From: Skermanella mucosa
GTDB lineage: Bacteria > Pseudomonadota > Alphaproteobacteria > Azospirillales > Azospirillaceae
Assembly (NCBI RefSeq): GCF_016765655.2
Contig: NZ_CP086106.1
Coordinates: 4,329,001 to 4,393,000, forward strand
Direction: 5' to 3'
Length of the DNA: 64,000 nucleotides
Shown: positions 8,520 through 17,318 of the stretch, one piece after another
How the letters are laid out: each line of letters opens with the position of its first letter
Position numbering within the stretch: the first letter of the stretch is position 1
Notes under the pieces: generated by a model
Told to the model about the DNA's origin: nothing
What the model saw: the letters and a program-made list of their open reading frames with translations, nothing else
Databases searched by the model: none
Position numbers and translations under genes: made by a program

Positions 8520-9661
8520 GATACGTGGACGAATACCGCGACGGCGCCCTGGCGTCCCGGGCCGCCGCCGCCATCGCCGCGGAGGCCGATCCCGGCCGGC
8601 ACTATGCCCTGATGGAGTTCTGCGGCGGCCACACCCACGCGATCTGCCGTTACGGCATCGAGGATCTGCTGCCGCCCAACGTCTCGATGATCCATGGCCC
8701 CGGCTGCCCGGTCTGCGTGCTGCCGATCGGCCGTCTCGACATGGCGATCGAGCTGGCGATGCGGCCGGAGGTAATCCTGTGCACCTACGGCGACATGATG
8801 CGGGTGCCCGGCCGCGACCGGACCAGCCTGATGAAGGCCAAGGCCGGGGGTGCGGATATCCGCATGGTCTATGGCAGCGGCGACGCGCTGCGGGTCGCCC
8901 GGGACAATCCCGGCCGCGAGGTCGTCTTCTTCGCGATCGGGTTCGAGACCACGGCCCCGACCACCGCCGTGGCGCTGGTCCAGGCGGCGGCGCTGAACCT
9001 CCGCAATTTCAGCGTCTTCGCCAACCATGTGCTGACGCCGTCAGCGATCCAGGCGATCCTGGACAGTCCGGAGGTGACCGCGACCGGCACCGTGCGGGTC
9101 GACGGCTTCATCGGGCCGGGGCATGTCAGCACCATCATTGGCTCGGCGCCCTACGAGCGGTTCGCCCGTGATTATCGCCGTCCCATCGTGGTCTCCGGAT
9201 TCGAGCCGCTCGACATCATGCAGTCGGTCCTGATGCTGGTGCGCCAGCTCAACGAGGGACGGTGCGAGGTCGAGAACCAGTTCAGCCGCGCGGTCTCGCG
9301 GGACGGCAACGGCAAGGCCCAGGCCCTGGTGGAACGGGTGTTCGAACTGCGCGACAGCTTCGAATGGCGCGGCCTCGGGACGATCCCGGACAGCGCGCTG
9401 CAGATCCGCGAGGAGTTCGCTGACTGGGATGCGGAACGGCGCTGGCAACTCCGCTACGTCCCCGTCGCCGACAACAGGGCATGCTCCTGCGCCCAGATCC
9501 TGCGCGGCGCGAAGAAGCCGCTGGACTGCGCGATCTTCGGCACGGCCTGCACCCCGGAGAATCCCATGGGGTCCTGCATGGTCTCGCCGGAAGGCTCCTG
9601 CGCGGCATATTATCTGTACGGCCGCTGGCGCGACATCCCCCAACAGGCCAAAGCGGGTTGA
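8516..9661 (+). CDS. hypD: Hydrogenase formation Fe-S protein HypD
   Basis: 381-residue iron-sulfur protein on which the Fe(CN)2CO group is built with HypC. All family signatures are present: MEFCGGHTHAICRYGI near residue 40, HGPGCPVCVLP near 62, CTYGDMMRVPG near 90, FFAIGFETTAPTTA near 140, and the C-terminal cysteine-rich region (CSCAQILRGAKKPLDC, FGTACTPENPMGSCMVS) that binds the [4Fe-4S] cluster. The start overlaps the hypC stop. It is followed by hypE after 5 bp. Confidence 0.98.
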   Translation: MRYVDEYRDGALASRAAAAIAAEADPGRHYALMEFCGGHTHAICRYGIEDLLPPNVSMIHGPGCPVCVLPIGRLDMAIELAMRPEVILCTYGDMMRVPGRDRTSLMKAKAGGADIRMVYGSGDALRVARDNPGREVVFFAIGFETTAPTTAVALVQAAALNLRNFSVFANHVLTPSAIQAILDSPEVTATGTVRVDGFIGPGHVSTIIGSAPYERFARDYRRPIVVSGFEPLDIMQSVLMLVRQLNEGRCEVENQFSRAVSRDGNGKAQALVERVFELRDSFEWRGLGTIPDSALQIREEFADWDAERRWQLRYVPVADNRACSCAQILRGAKKPLDCAIFGTACTPENPMGSCMVSPEGSCAAYYLYGRWRDIPQQAKAG

Positions 9662-9666
9662 AATCC

Positions 9667-10719
9667 ATGATGCAGGACGACCGCCGACCTTTCGCACGCA
9701 AGCTCGACCTGAAGAACGGGCAGGTCGACATGAGCCACGGCAGCGGCGGCAAGGCCATGGCCCAGCTTGTCGAGGAGCTGTTCGGCGCGGCCTTCGATAA
9801 TCCGCTGCTGGCCCGCCGCAATGACCAGGCGGTCTTCGACCCGCCGCCCGGCCGGCTGGCGGTCACCACCGACAGTTATGTGGTCTCTCCCCTGTTCTTC
9901 CCGGGCGGCGACATCGGCTCGCTGGCGGTCCACGGCACGGTCAATGACCTTGCGATGGCGGGCGCCCGGCCGCTCTACCTGACGGCGGGATTCATCATCG
10001 AGGAGGGCTTCGCACTCCGCGATCTCGCCCGGATCGTCGCCTCGATGGCTGCCGCGGCGGCCGAGGCCGGCGTCGCGATCGTGACCGGCGACACCAAGGT
10101 GGTCGAGCGCGGCAAGGGCGACGGCGTCTTCATCAACACGACGGGCATCGGCGCGGTGCCGCCGGGCGTGGCTCCATCCGGCGACAGGGCGCGGCCGGGC
10201 GACGCCGTGCTGGTCAGCGGCTTCGTCGGCGACCACGGCGTCGCGATCATGTCCACGCGCGAGAATCTCAGCTTCGAGACGACCATCGCCTCCGACAGCG
10301 CGGCGCTCCATGGTCTGGTGGCGGCCATGGTCGACGCCGTTCCCGACGTCCACGTGCTGCGCGACCCGACGCGCGGCGGCCTGGCGACCACGCTCAACGA
10401 GATCGCGCGGCAATCCGGGGTCGGCATGCTGCTCGACGAACGGGCGATCCCGGTCCGCGGGGAAGTCGCCGCCGCCTGCGAACTGCTGGGCCTCGACCCC
10501 TTCTATGTGGCGAACGAGGGCAAGCTGGTCGCGATCTGCGCCCCCGGGGATGCCGCCCGGCTGCTCGACACCATGCGCGGCCACCCGCTGGGGATCGACG
10601 CCGCAGTCATCGGTACGGTCATTGACGACGACCATCGCTTCGTGCAACTGCAGACGACATTCGGCGGAAAGCGCATCGTGGACTGGCTGGCCGGCGAGCA
10701 ACTGCCCCGGATCTGTTGA
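9667..10719 (+). CDS. hypE: Hydrogenase maturation protein HypE
   Basis: 350-residue PurM-like ATPase that dehydrates the HypF-made thiocarbamate to thiocyanate and donates CN. The N-terminal region has MSHGSGGKAMAQLVEE and the metal/ATP motif LAVTTDSYVVSPLFFPGGDIG. The chain ends QLPRIC, the flexible PRI-Cys tail whose cysteine carries the modification. Two adjacent ATGs (9667 and 9670) are possible starts. The stop overlaps a possible TTG of the next gene. Confidence 0.98.
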   Translation: MMQDDRRPFARKLDLKNGQVDMSHGSGGKAMAQLVEELFGAAFDNPLLARRNDQAVFDPPPGRLAVTTDSYVVSPLFFPGGDIGSLAVHGTVNDLAMAGARPLYLTAGFIIEEGFALRDLARIVASMAAAAAEAGVAIVTGDTKVVERGKGDGVFINTTGIGAVPPGVAPSGDRARPGDAVLVSGFVGDHGVAIMSTRENLSFETTIASDSAALHGLVAAMVDAVPDVHVLRDPTRGGLATTLNEIARQSGVGMLLDERAIPVRGEVAAACELLGLDPFYVANEGKLVAICAPGDAARLLDTMRGHPLGIDAAVIGTVIDDDHRFVQLQTTFGGKRIVDWLAGEQLPRIC

Positions 10720-10733
10720 AGCGGGAGGACGGC

Positions 10734-11441
10734 GTGAAGGAGCGGGAGATCGGCGACGCCTGGAAGGGACCTCCGCAATGCCGGAACTGCGGCATCCGGG
10801 ATCTCGTGCTGTTCGCCGACCTTCGGCAGGCCGACTTCAGCCTGATCCACCTGCCGATCGACGAAGTCCGTTTCAAGCCTGGCGAGTCGCTCTACCATGC
10901 CGGCGAGGGGAAGCCCTACCTTTTCACCGTACGCGAGGGCACGGTCAAGCTGGTGCAGTACCTCCCGGACGGATCGCACCGGATCGTCCGCCTGCTCCGC
11001 CGGGGTGCCGTCGCCGGGCTCGAGGCACTGTTGGGAGAACCCTACGCCCACACGGCGACGGCCCTGCAGCCAGTCCTGACCTGCCGCATCCCGCGGGCGG
11101 TGATCGATCGCCTCAGCGCCGAGACGCCGCGCCTGCACACGCAGCTGATGAAACGCTGGCACCAGTCGCTCCAGCAGGCCGACGACTGGCTGACCGAGCT
11201 GTCGACCGGCAGCGCGCGGCTCCGGCTGGCGCGCCTGCTGCTCCAGATGCTGGATGCGACGGACGGCGATATCTGCCACCTGCCGATCCGCGAGGATGTC
11301 GGCGCCATGCTGGCGATCACCATGGAAACGGCCAGCCGCACCGTTGCCGAATTCCGGCGCGCCGGCCTGATCGCAGACGTCGGCGACCATCTGGTCCGCT
11401 GCAATCGCGAGGCTCTGGAGGACGTGGTCGCGGAGGGGTAA
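10734..11441 (+). CDS. Crp/Fnr-family transcriptional regulator
   Basis: 235-residue regulator with an N-terminal cyclic-nucleotide-binding-like sensor domain (about 40-150) and a C-terminal helix-turn-helix (about 185-225, REDVGAMLAITMETASRTVAEFRRAGL). The GTG start is preferred because GGGAGG lies 5 nt upstream; a TTG at 10716 overlapping hypE is the alternative. The N-terminus has CRNC and there is one central Cys (VLTCRIP), but the four-cysteine pattern of oxygen-sensing FNR (Cx2Cx5C plus one) is incomplete, so an FNR-type cluster is doubtful. Position at the end of the hyp operon suggests it controls hydrogenase or related low-oxygen genes; that is inference. Confidence 0.9.
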   Translation: MKEREIGDAWKGPPQCRNCGIRDLVLFADLRQADFSLIHLPIDEVRFKPGESLYHAGEGKPYLFTVREGTVKLVQYLPDGSHRIVRLLRRGAVAGLEALLGEPYAHTATALQPVLTCRIPRAVIDRLSAETPRLHTQLMKRWHQSLQQADDWLTELSTGSARLRLARLLLQMLDATDGDICHLPIREDVGAMLAITMETASRTVAEFRRAGLIADVGDHLVRCNREALEDVVAEG

Positions 11442-11779
11442 TGACGACGACGCAAGCCCGCGAACTCCGATCCCGTATGACCGACGCGGAAAGACGGCTC
11501 TGGTCCCTGTTGCGGGATCGCCGCCTTGACGGTTGCAAGTTCCGCAGACAGCACCCGATCGGCCGATACGTTGCCGATTTCGCCTGCGTAGAGCGGATGT
11601 TGATCGTAGAAGCTGACGGCGGACAGCATGCCGATGAGCCGGCCGACCAGCGACGCACCGATTGGCTGAACAGCCAGGGATGGCGAGTGATACGGTTCTG
11701 GAACACCGATATCCTGCGCAACACCGAGGGTGTCGTCACCGCGATCCGGGAGGCTCTCGAAGGTGAGGCAAGCCAATAA
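11441..11779 (+). CDS. DUF559 (Vsr-like endonuclease fold) protein
   Basis: 112 residues of the DUF559 family. It shows the typical core: AERRLWSLLRDRRLDGCKFRRQHPIGRYVADFAC, then LIVEADGGQH (candidate active-site Glu/Asp strand of a PD-(D/E)XK-like fold), a DQRRTDWLNSQGWRVIRFWN segment, and a final helix. The ATG overlaps the stop of the preceding regulator (TAATG), so the two are probably co-translated. The family is common and often mobile; no biochemical role is established for this type. Codon use is slightly less GC-biased than in the hyp genes. Confidence 0.85.
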   Translation: MTTTQARELRSRMTDAERRLWSLLRDRRLDGCKFRRQHPIGRYVADFACVERMLIVEADGGQHADEPADQRRTDWLNSQGWRVIRFWNTDILRNTEGVVTAIREALEGEASQ

Positions 11780-11795
11780 GGTCGAGCATTCCCAA

Positions 11796-11910
11796 CCCCC
11801 TCACCCTACCCCTCTCCCCCAAGGGGGCGAGGGAACTTGTCTCGAGCATTTTTTCAACATGAACCCCCTCTCCCCCAATTGGGGGAGAGGGTTGGGGTGA
11901 GGGGGTCGGT
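11796..11910. repeat. Extended inverted repeat (REP-like) between convergent genes
   Basis: The segment starts CCCCCTCACCCTACCCCTCT and ends with its imperfect complement GAGAGGGTTGGGGTGAGGGG, so the whole 115 bp can fold on itself. Each half also contains its own hairpin: CCCCC-AA-GGGGG near 11816-11827, and CTCTCCCCC-AATT-GGGGGAGAG near 11868-11889. It sits between a plus-strand gene and the convergent purU, where it may end transcription from both sides. Elements of this sequence type recur between genes in many GC-rich proteobacteria. Confidence 0.75.
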
Positions 11911-11932
11911 GGCAGCTGTCCCAGGAAGGCGG

Positions 11933-12787
11933 CTACCGGAACACCACCGTCTTGCTGCCGTTCAGCAGGACCCTGTGCTCGATGTGGTACTTGACGGCAC
12001 GGGCCAGCACCACGCTCTCCACGTCGCGGCCGACCTCGACCAGGTCGTCCGGAGTGCGGGTGTGGTCGACGCGCTCGACCTCCTGCTCGATGATTGGGCC
12101 TTCGTCCAGGTTGGACGTCACGTAATGGGCGGTCGCCCCGATCAGCTTGACGCCGCGGGCGAAGGCCTGGTGATAGGGCTTGGCACCCTTGAAGCTGGGC
12201 AGGAACGAGTGATGGATGTTGATCGCGCGCCCGGCCAGCCGCTCGCACAGCTCGGGCGAAAGCACCTGCATGTAGCGCGCCAGCACGACCAGGTCGATGC
12301 GCTCCTGCTCGATGATCTCCCACAGCCGAGCTTCCTGCTCCGCCTTGTTGTCGGACTTGACCGGCAGGTAATGGAACGGGACGTTATGCCAGGCCGCGAG
12401 CTGATAGAAGTCGCGGTGGTTCGACACGATCGCCGGGATCTCGACGTTCAATCCGCCGACCCGGTACCGGTAGAGCAGATCGTTCAGGCAGTGGCCGAAC
12501 TTCGAGACCAGGATCAGCAGGCGCTGCGGGCGCTCCGCGTCGTGCAGGTGCCAGGTCATGCCGAACCGGCGGGCAACCTCGACGAACTGCGCCGCCAGGG
12601 CCTCGCGGTCGGGGCCCTCGGCCGGGGCGGCCAGGAAGATGCGCAGGAAGAACAGGTCGCTGGTGCGGTCGCCGAACTGGGCGCTGTCGATGATGTTGCA
12701 GCCCCGCTCCGCCAGGAAGCCGGATACGGCCGCGACGATGCCGACTGTGTCCGGGCACGAAATGGTCAGGATGTAGCGGGCGGTCAT
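11933..12787 (-). CDS. purU: Formyltetrahydrofolate deformylase
   Basis: 284-residue enzyme that hydrolyses 10-formyl-THF to THF and formate, balancing the one-carbon pool. The N-terminal ACT domain (residues 1-80) begins MTARYILTISCPDTVGIVAAV. The C-terminal formyltransferase-type domain (about 90-284) has VSNHRDFYQLA, the catalytic block NIHHSFLPSFKGAKPYHQAF (Asn, His) and TSNLDEGPIIEQEV (Asp). The ATG at 12787 matches the family N-terminus; the longer frame upstream adds unrelated residues. Transcribed convergently with the hydrogenase operon. Confidence 0.96.
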   Translation of the reverse strand: MTARYILTISCPDTVGIVAAVSGFLAERGCNIIDSAQFGDRTSDLFFLRIFLAAPAEGPDREALAAQFVEVARRFGMTWHLHDAERPQRLLILVSKFGHCLNDLLYRYRVGGLNVEIPAIVSNHRDFYQLAAWHNVPFHYLPVKSDNKAEQEARLWEIIEQERIDLVVLARYMQVLSPELCERLAGRAINIHHSFLPSFKGAKPYHQAFARGVKLIGATAHYVTSNLDEGPIIEQEVERVDHTRTPDDLVEVGRDVESVVLARAVKYHIEHRVLLNGSKTVVFR

Positions 12788-12875
12788 CTCGGCTCTTTCC
12801 AGGACGGCTTGTGGCACGATCCCTGGAAAGAAGCGCAATCGACCACCCTGTGCAAGTGGCAATCAGCCGCCGTGC

Positions 12876-14261
12876 TCAATCGAGCATCGGCAGCCCGCTC
12901 TCGATCCTGACCAGCGCCGCCAGCAGCGGCACCCCGATGTCGCGCCGGACGAAGGCGCTGCTCCGGTCTGCGGCGGCGATCGCCTGCGACATGGTGCTCC
13001 GCCACCGGTCGTCGCCATACATCAGTTTCTCCGCCTTGGCACGCTGGGCCAGCACGGTCGGCCGCCGGTTGGCCGGCACCTCGGCAAGCTTCACAAGCCG
13101 CCCCATCCACTGCTGGGCGATCGCCAACTCGCCCCGGCGGAGCGACGCCGCGACGAACTCCGACAGGATTTCCGACTGCGGATCGGGATCCTGGACCTGC
13201 TCCAGGTATGCCGACGTCAGCGATACCTCTCCCCGCGCCGCAAGGCGGCCGAGCACGGCGGGGACCGTCCAGGGGCTGTCCTCCTGGACGGTGCGCAGCA
13301 GTCCAAGCGCCAGGTTGACCTCGCCCAGGTCGGCGGCGGCTACCGCCAGTTCGGCCGGGCAGCATTCCTGCTTCGTCTCGCGGAAGCGGGAGAACTGCTG
13401 TTCCACCGTGTTCAGGAAGAGGGTCCGAGCCTCCGCCTCGCGTCCGACCCGCATCAGCGCCTGCACGACCAGCCCCAGTTCCCAGGCGCAGGCATTCGCC
13501 TGGGCGTAATTCTGGGCTTCTGTGGTCAGCGCCGACGCCAACTCCTTCTCCCCGCGCCAGCCGGCGATCTCGGCTATGTCGGTCAGGTTGTAGAGACGCG
13601 TCGAGCAGTCGGCGATGCCCCTCGTGATCTGGAGGGCGATGTCGGTCTGGCCGGTCAGCGCCAGGGCACGGGCGACGAACAGGTCCTCTTCCTGGGAATC
13701 GGCGCTGGTGGCCGCCCCGCGCCGCAGCGCGCCGACGAAGGGAGCGATGATCTCCCGCGCACGCTCGATACCGCCGTTCAGGTGGTAGGCTACGGCGAGC
13801 GAGAGCCAATCCCAGCGTGGCGTGGAGATCGGATGCTCGACCGGCGGCAGCAGGTTCTCGATCTTGTAGAGGAAGCAGGCCGTGGACAGGGCTTCGTTGC
13901 AGATCAGGGCCCGAACGCGGTTCCGGAACTCGAAGACGTCGAAATCGCCGATGAACTGGTTGGTGATGAGCTGGACGGCGACCGGGCTTTCGGGATAGCG
14001 CTGTACGATATCGCTCAGCAGCCGGTCGGCATCGCGCAGCAGGCGCGCCTCTTCGGCCGGATCGAACGTGGAATTGGCCTGCTGGATGAGCTGCATGGCC
14101 TGGACGAACTGCCGGTTCGCGCTGCCGGTGCTTTCCTGCGCCCGGGCGGCGGACGGGAATCCCGCCGCCACCCCGGCGGCCAGCAGGGCCAGCACCGCCG
14201 CCACGACCAGCAGGAACGCGCCGGGCCTGCGCCGACCATGGGCAGCTGCGTCAGCGGACAT
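12876..14261 (-). CDS. Exported TPR-like helical-repeat protein, function unknown
   Basis: 461 residues. The N-terminus is a clear signal peptide (RRRPGAFLLVVAAVLALLAAGVAAGF...ARAQ, cleavage near residue 42). The rest is alpha-helical with repeated pairs of helices resembling tetratricopeptide units (for example VAYHLNGGIERAREIIAPFVGAL, LVVQALMRVGREAEARTLF, VAAADLGEVNLALGLLR). Four or more cysteines in the mature part (ICNEALSTACF, ADCST, ECCPAEL) suggest disulfides in the periplasm. Its start overlaps the end of the BON-domain lipoprotein gene upstream by 11 bp, so the two are likely co-transcribed. I do not recognise a specific function. Confidence 0.8.
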   Translation of the reverse strand: MSADAAAHGRRRPGAFLLVVAAVLALLAAGVAAGFPSAARAQESTGSANRQFVQAMQLIQQANSTFDPAEEARLLRDADRLLSDIVQRYPESPVAVQLITNQFIGDFDVFEFRNRVRALICNEALSTACFLYKIENLLPPVEHPISTPRWDWLSLAVAYHLNGGIERAREIIAPFVGALRRGAATSADSQEEDLFVARALALTGQTDIALQITRGIADCSTRLYNLTDIAEIAGWRGEKELASALTTEAQNYAQANACAWELGLVVQALMRVGREAEARTLFLNTVEQQFSRFRETKQECCPAELAVAAADLGEVNLALGLLRTVQEDSPWTVPAVLGRLAARGEVSLTSAYLEQVQDPDPQSEILSEFVAASLRRGELAIAQQWMGRLVKLAEVPANRRPTVLAQRAKAEKLMYGDDRWRSTMSQAIAAADRSSAFVRRDIGVPLLAALVRIESGLPMLD

Positions 14262-14829
14262 AGCTCACGACGCGCTTCACATAGGGCAACGACCTGGCAT
14301 GGCCGGTCACCCGCTCCAATTCGGCCGGGTCGCGCGCGTTGCCCATCAGGTAAACGACGCCGTTGACCGTCTCGATCGAGTAGTTGATCGACGAGACCTC
14401 CCGGTCGAACAGGAGCTTGCCGCGCAATTGGGTGCTGATCCAGGTGTCGCGGGTCGAGTCCCCCAGCGTCGAGGTGTCGTCCACGACGATCTCGTTGATC
14501 ACTTCGCGAACACCGTTCGCCTGCCACGCCAGACGCACCGCGTCGAGTCGTTCCTCCGGCGTCCTGGCGCGGCCGGTCAGGAGGACGACGCCCTGGTTGA
14601 CCGTCATGCCGAGGCGGGAATGCATCTCGACGCTGTGCTGGAACCAGAAATGATTGATCTGCGCCTGGATCTCGGTATCGCTGATGGCGCCGCCCAATCC
14701 CCGCTCCTGCGAGGCCGCGACGACCGCGGTGGTGGCGGCGCCGCCGACGACAAGCGGTGCGCACCCCGCCAGGGCGGCTATGGCCAGGATCCCCAGGACG
14801 AACTGCGGAAAACGCGCGCGAGACCTCAA
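14251..14829 (-). CDS. BON-domain lipoprotein (OsmY/DolP-like)
   Basis: About 192 residues with two BON domains (about residues 45-110 and 120-190; GRARTPEERLDAVRLAWQANG, then GNARDPAELERVTGHARSLP), which bind phospholipid or protect the outer membrane in OsmY and DolP (YraP). The N-terminus is a lipoprotein signal ending LAGC. The start chosen is TTG at 14829, preceded by GGAGGAAGC, giving a normal signal peptide; the frame remains open to 14934, which would add a cysteine-rich, unlikely extension. The same two-BON layout and lipobox are typical of DolP. Confidence 0.85.
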   Translation of the reverse strand: MRSRARFPQFVLGILAIAALAGCAPLVVGGAATTAVVAASQERGLGGAISDTEIQAQINHFWFQHSVEMHSRLGMTVNQGVVLLTGRARTPEERLDAVRLAWQANGVREVINEIVVDDTSTLGDSTRDTWISTQLRGKLLFDREVSSINYSIETVNGVVYLMGNARDPAELERVTGHARSLPYVKRVVSYVR

Positions 14830-14992
14830 AGCTTCCTCCGTACACCGGTCGCCATCCACGTCCGGGCGGCGCGAACAAGTCACGCCCACCACGTGATTGC
14901 AACACATATTTGAATCACTCGAAACTGGAGCCACGCCTTTTCCGCCTATCGTGGCCCGATTGCAGCACCCGGTATCTTACCGGTCCACGCGC

Positions 14993-15829
14993 TCACGCGA
15001 AGGGAGCGCTGGTCATGACGTCAGCCAACTCGCGCGACAGCACGTCGGCGATGCGGCGGCGCTGGGCACCGTCGCGCAGCAGGTCCTCGTCACGCGGATT
15101 GGACAGGAAGCCGGTCTCGATCAGGACCGACGGAACGTCGGGCGCCTTGAGCACCGCGAAGTTCGCCGACCTCTTGGGATTGTCGAGCAACCGAAGCGAG
15201 CGCCCGGCCCCTTCAACGAGACTGCTCTTCGCCATCAGCGACGCGGTGACGGTATGGCGCGCGACCAGGTCGGACAGGATCGCCGCGACCTGCGGCCGGG
15301 TGTGGCGCAGGTCGATGCCCCCCGCGCCGTCCGCCAGGTTCTCCTGCTTGGCCAGCGCGAAGGCGAAATCGTCCGACGCCTTGTCGGACAGTGTATAGGC
15401 GGAAAGTCCGCGCGCATCGCGGTTGGGAGCGCTGTCGGCATGGATCGAGATGAAAAGGTCGGCCCCGGCGTCGCGCGCTATGGCGACCCGCTCGGCCAGC
15501 GGAAGGAATAGATCGGTGTCCCGCGTCAGCTTCACCGCGACGCCGGATACGCCCCGGAGCCGGCGCGCGATCTCCCGCGAGATGTCCAGCGTGATTTCCT
15601 TCTCCAGCGTCCCCCGGACACCGATAGCGCCGGGATCGTGGCCGCCATGCCCGGGGTCGATCACCACGAGCCGCCGGTTCGGCACCGCCACGGGAGGCTC
15701 CGGCTTGCGCTGCGGTCCGTTGGTGGGAGCGGCGGCGGCAGGGGATGCCAGAAGGTCCCCCAGCCCCGAGGCCCCGATGCCGAGCAAGGGCGCGCTCAAC
15801 GCCAATCGAAGCAGAACCCTGCGCTTCAT
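14993..15829 (-). CDS. N-acetylmuramoyl-L-alanine amidase (Amidase_3)
   Basis: 278-residue periplasmic zinc amidase that removes stem peptides from peptidoglycan. The N-terminus MKRRVLLRLALSAPLLGIGASG...AAA is a Tat-like or Sec signal. The catalytic domain (about 53-275) carries VIDPGHGGHDPGAIG (first Zn His), GTLEKEITLDISREIARRL (Glu), ISIHADSAPN (second His) and LIETGFLSNPRDE (catalytic Glu). It lacks the AMIN domain of AmiC, so it resembles the shorter AmiA-type. It is separated from the BON gene by about 160 bp. Confidence 0.93.
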   Translation of the reverse strand: MKRRVLLRLALSAPLLGIGASGLGDLLASPAAAAPTNGPQRKPEPPVAVPNRRLVVIDPGHGGHDPGAIGVRGTLEKEITLDISREIARRLRGVSGVAVKLTRDTDLFLPLAERVAIARDAGADLFISIHADSAPNRDARGLSAYTLSDKASDDFAFALAKQENLADGAGGIDLRHTRPQVAAILSDLVARHTVTASLMAKSSLVEGAGRSLRLLDNPKRSANFAVLKAPDVPSVLIETGFLSNPRDEDLLRDGAQRRRIADVLSRELADVMTSAPFA

Positions 15830-15844
15830 CCGATAAGACTGCCC

Positions 15845-15874
15845 ATCGATCCTGTGGTCATCGATCCTGTGGTC
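15845..15874. repeat. Tandem 15-bp direct repeat
   Basis: Two exact copies of CATCGATCCTGTGGT lie back to back just upstream of the amidase start, within its probable promoter region. Two in-phase copies could be a regulator site or simple slippage; nothing more can be said from the sequence. Confidence 0.5.
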
Positions 15875-16112
15875 ATGGGCCCATTGGCCGGCCCCCGGGG
15901 CCGGCGGGAAGGACCTTGGCGACCAGTGTAGGGGGTTGTTGGTTAACTGTTAATTACCCCAGCCGCTGCTTGTCGAGTCCTGAGAGAGTGATCCGCCGGA
16001 ATATCTGGCCCGACCTTCCGGCACCGGCCATGCCGTAAGCATTCCTCCCGGGGCATTCCCGAAGCGGCGGCAACATACACGGCATTTTCGACTTATGATA
16101 TCTTGTTCTCGA
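15875..16112. other. Intergenic region, no gene recognised
   Basis: About 240 bp between the divergent amidase gene and a small plus-strand gene. It is AT-richer than the genes (for example TTAACTGTTAATTACCCC near 15941) and so probably holds the divergent promoters. No convincing reading frame, RNA gene or regulator site was seen. Confidence 0.5.
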
Positions 16113-16128
16113 CCCCGACTCGGGTCAG
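16113..16128 (+). promoter_or_regulatory. Small hairpin in leader of the following small gene
   Basis: GACCC-CGACTC-GGGTC forms a perfect 5-bp stem with a 6-nt loop, about 30 nt upstream of the small helical-protein start and before its ribosome binding site. It is not followed by a T-run, so it is not a terminator. Any role in the 5' leader is a guess. Confidence 0.35.
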
Positions 16129-16158
16129 ACTGTTCCCTTGGAGATGGTGGAGGCGGTC

Positions 16159-16320
16159 ATGAAGGAAGCCTTGATCAACATCATCCGCGAGGAGCGCGTC
16201 GCTCTTGAGGCCCGCATCGCCGACGAATTGAAGCGGCGGGTACCGGATGACATGAGGATCGAAGCCCTGCAGGAGGAAGCGTCCGACCTGCAACGGCAAC
16301 TCGAAAAGTACGAGCAGTAG
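16159..16320 (+). CDS. Small helical/coiled-coil protein, function unknown
   Basis: 53 residues, almost entirely charged helix: [20 protein letters not shown], then [20 protein letters not shown] and a final [12 protein letters not shown] with heptad-like spacing. The ATG at 16159 has GGAGG 5 nt upstream; an ATG at 16144 in the same frame has no good site. The layout loosely recalls YdcH/DUF465 proteins, but the resemblance is weak. A strong terminator follows directly, so it is probably a single-gene transcript. Confidence 0.7.
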   Translation: MKEALINIIREERVALEARIADELKRRVPDDMRIEALQEEASDLQRQLEKYEQ

Positions 16321-16358
16321 GCGACGGCCCCGCCGCGCCGAAGGCTACCCCCTCTGAG

Positions 16359-16400
16359 AGCCCGTACGGCCTTGCAACCGGGGCCGCTACGGGCTTTTGT
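16359..16400 (+). terminator. Rho-independent terminator
   Basis: AGCCCGTA...TACGGGCT stem with further internal GGCC pairing, followed by TTTTGTT. It lies 38 bp after the small helical protein and before the hydroxypyruvate isomerase gene. Confidence 0.8.
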
Positions 16401-16436
16401 TCGCCCTGCCACCAGATAAGGGAAAACGGGGGAACC

Positions 16437-17225
16437 ATGCCGAAATTCGCCGCCAATCTGTCCATGATGTTCCAGGAGCATGATTTCCTGGACCGCTTCG
16501 GCGCCGCCGCCAAATGCGGCTTCCGGGGAGTCGAATACCTGTTCCCTTATGAATGGCCTGCCGCCGAGATCAAGCGGGCGCTGGACGACGCGGGGCTCGA
16601 ACAGGTGCTGTTCAATCTTCCTCCCGGCGACTGGGCCGGCGGCGAGCGTGGCATGGCGGCCCTGCCGGGGCGGGAGGCGGAGTTCGCGGAAACGGTCGAA
16701 CGGGCGATCGAGTACGCGCGCGTGCTGGACTGCCCGCGGCTTCATGCCATGGCCGGCATCGTTCACGCCGGGATCGACCGGGAGGAGGCGGAGGCGGTCT
16801 ATGTCTCCAACCTGCGCCATGCCGCGGATGCGGCCGCCCGGCACGGCATCACCCTGCTGGCCGAACCGATCAACAGCCGGGACATGCCGGGATATTTCCT
16901 GAATACCTCGACCGCCGGCCGCAGGATCATGGCCGCCGTCTCCCGTCCGAACCTGAAGCTGCAGTTCGACATCTACCATACCCAGATCATGGAAGGCGAT
17001 CTGGCGGAACGCCTGCGCCAGAACCTGGAAGCGATCGGCCACATCCAGATCGCCGGGACGCCGGGCCGGCACGAACCCGACATCGGCGAGATCAACTATC
17101 CCTTCCTGTTCAACCTGATCGACGAGATCGGCTATACCGGCTGGATCGGCTGCGAGTACCGGCCGCGCGCCGAAACCCGGGCCGGCCTGGGATGGGCGAA
17201 GGCGTACGGCATCACCGCCGGGTGA
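16437..17225 (+). CDS. hyi: Hydroxypyruvate isomerase
   Basis: 262-residue TIM-barrel protein of the xylose-isomerase-like superfamily that interconverts hydroxypyruvate and tartronate semialdehyde (glyoxylate metabolism). Family landmarks: [65 protein letters not shown] (metal Glu), [15 protein letters not shown] (Asp, His), [19 protein letters not shown] and [17 protein letters not shown]. Length and motifs match Hyi. It stands alone, without gcl or garR nearby. The ribosome binding site is GGGGGA just before ATG. Confidence 0.94.
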   Translation: MPKFAANLSMMFQEHDFLDRFGAAAKCGFRGVEYLFPYEWPAAEIKRALDDAGLEQVLFNLPPGDWAGGERGMAALPGREAEFAETVERAIEYARVLDCPRLHAMAGIVHAGIDREEAEAVYVSNLRHAADAAARHGITLLAEPINSRDMPGYFLNTSTAGRRIMAAVSRPNLKLQFDIYHTQIMEGDLAERLRQNLEAIGHIQIAGTPGRHEPDIGEINYPFLFNLIDEIGYTGWIGCEYRPRAETRAGLGWAKAYGITAG

Positions 17226-17318
17226 CAATCAAGGTTAGGAATTCATTAATGACCCCATCGGCGAGCCATGCTAGTCATGGCCCGCCACCACTTCGCGCGT
17301 GGTCCATGGGGACAGGGA

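Noticed and set aside
12788-12862. 25-residue N-terminal extension of purU
   Set aside because: The family starts at MTARYILT; the extension lacks similarity and a ribosome binding site.
14830-14934. Longer start of the BON-domain lipoprotein
   Set aside because: The extension would put about 35 Cys-rich residues before the signal peptide; the TTG at 14829 has a GGAGG site and gives a normal lipoprotein signal.
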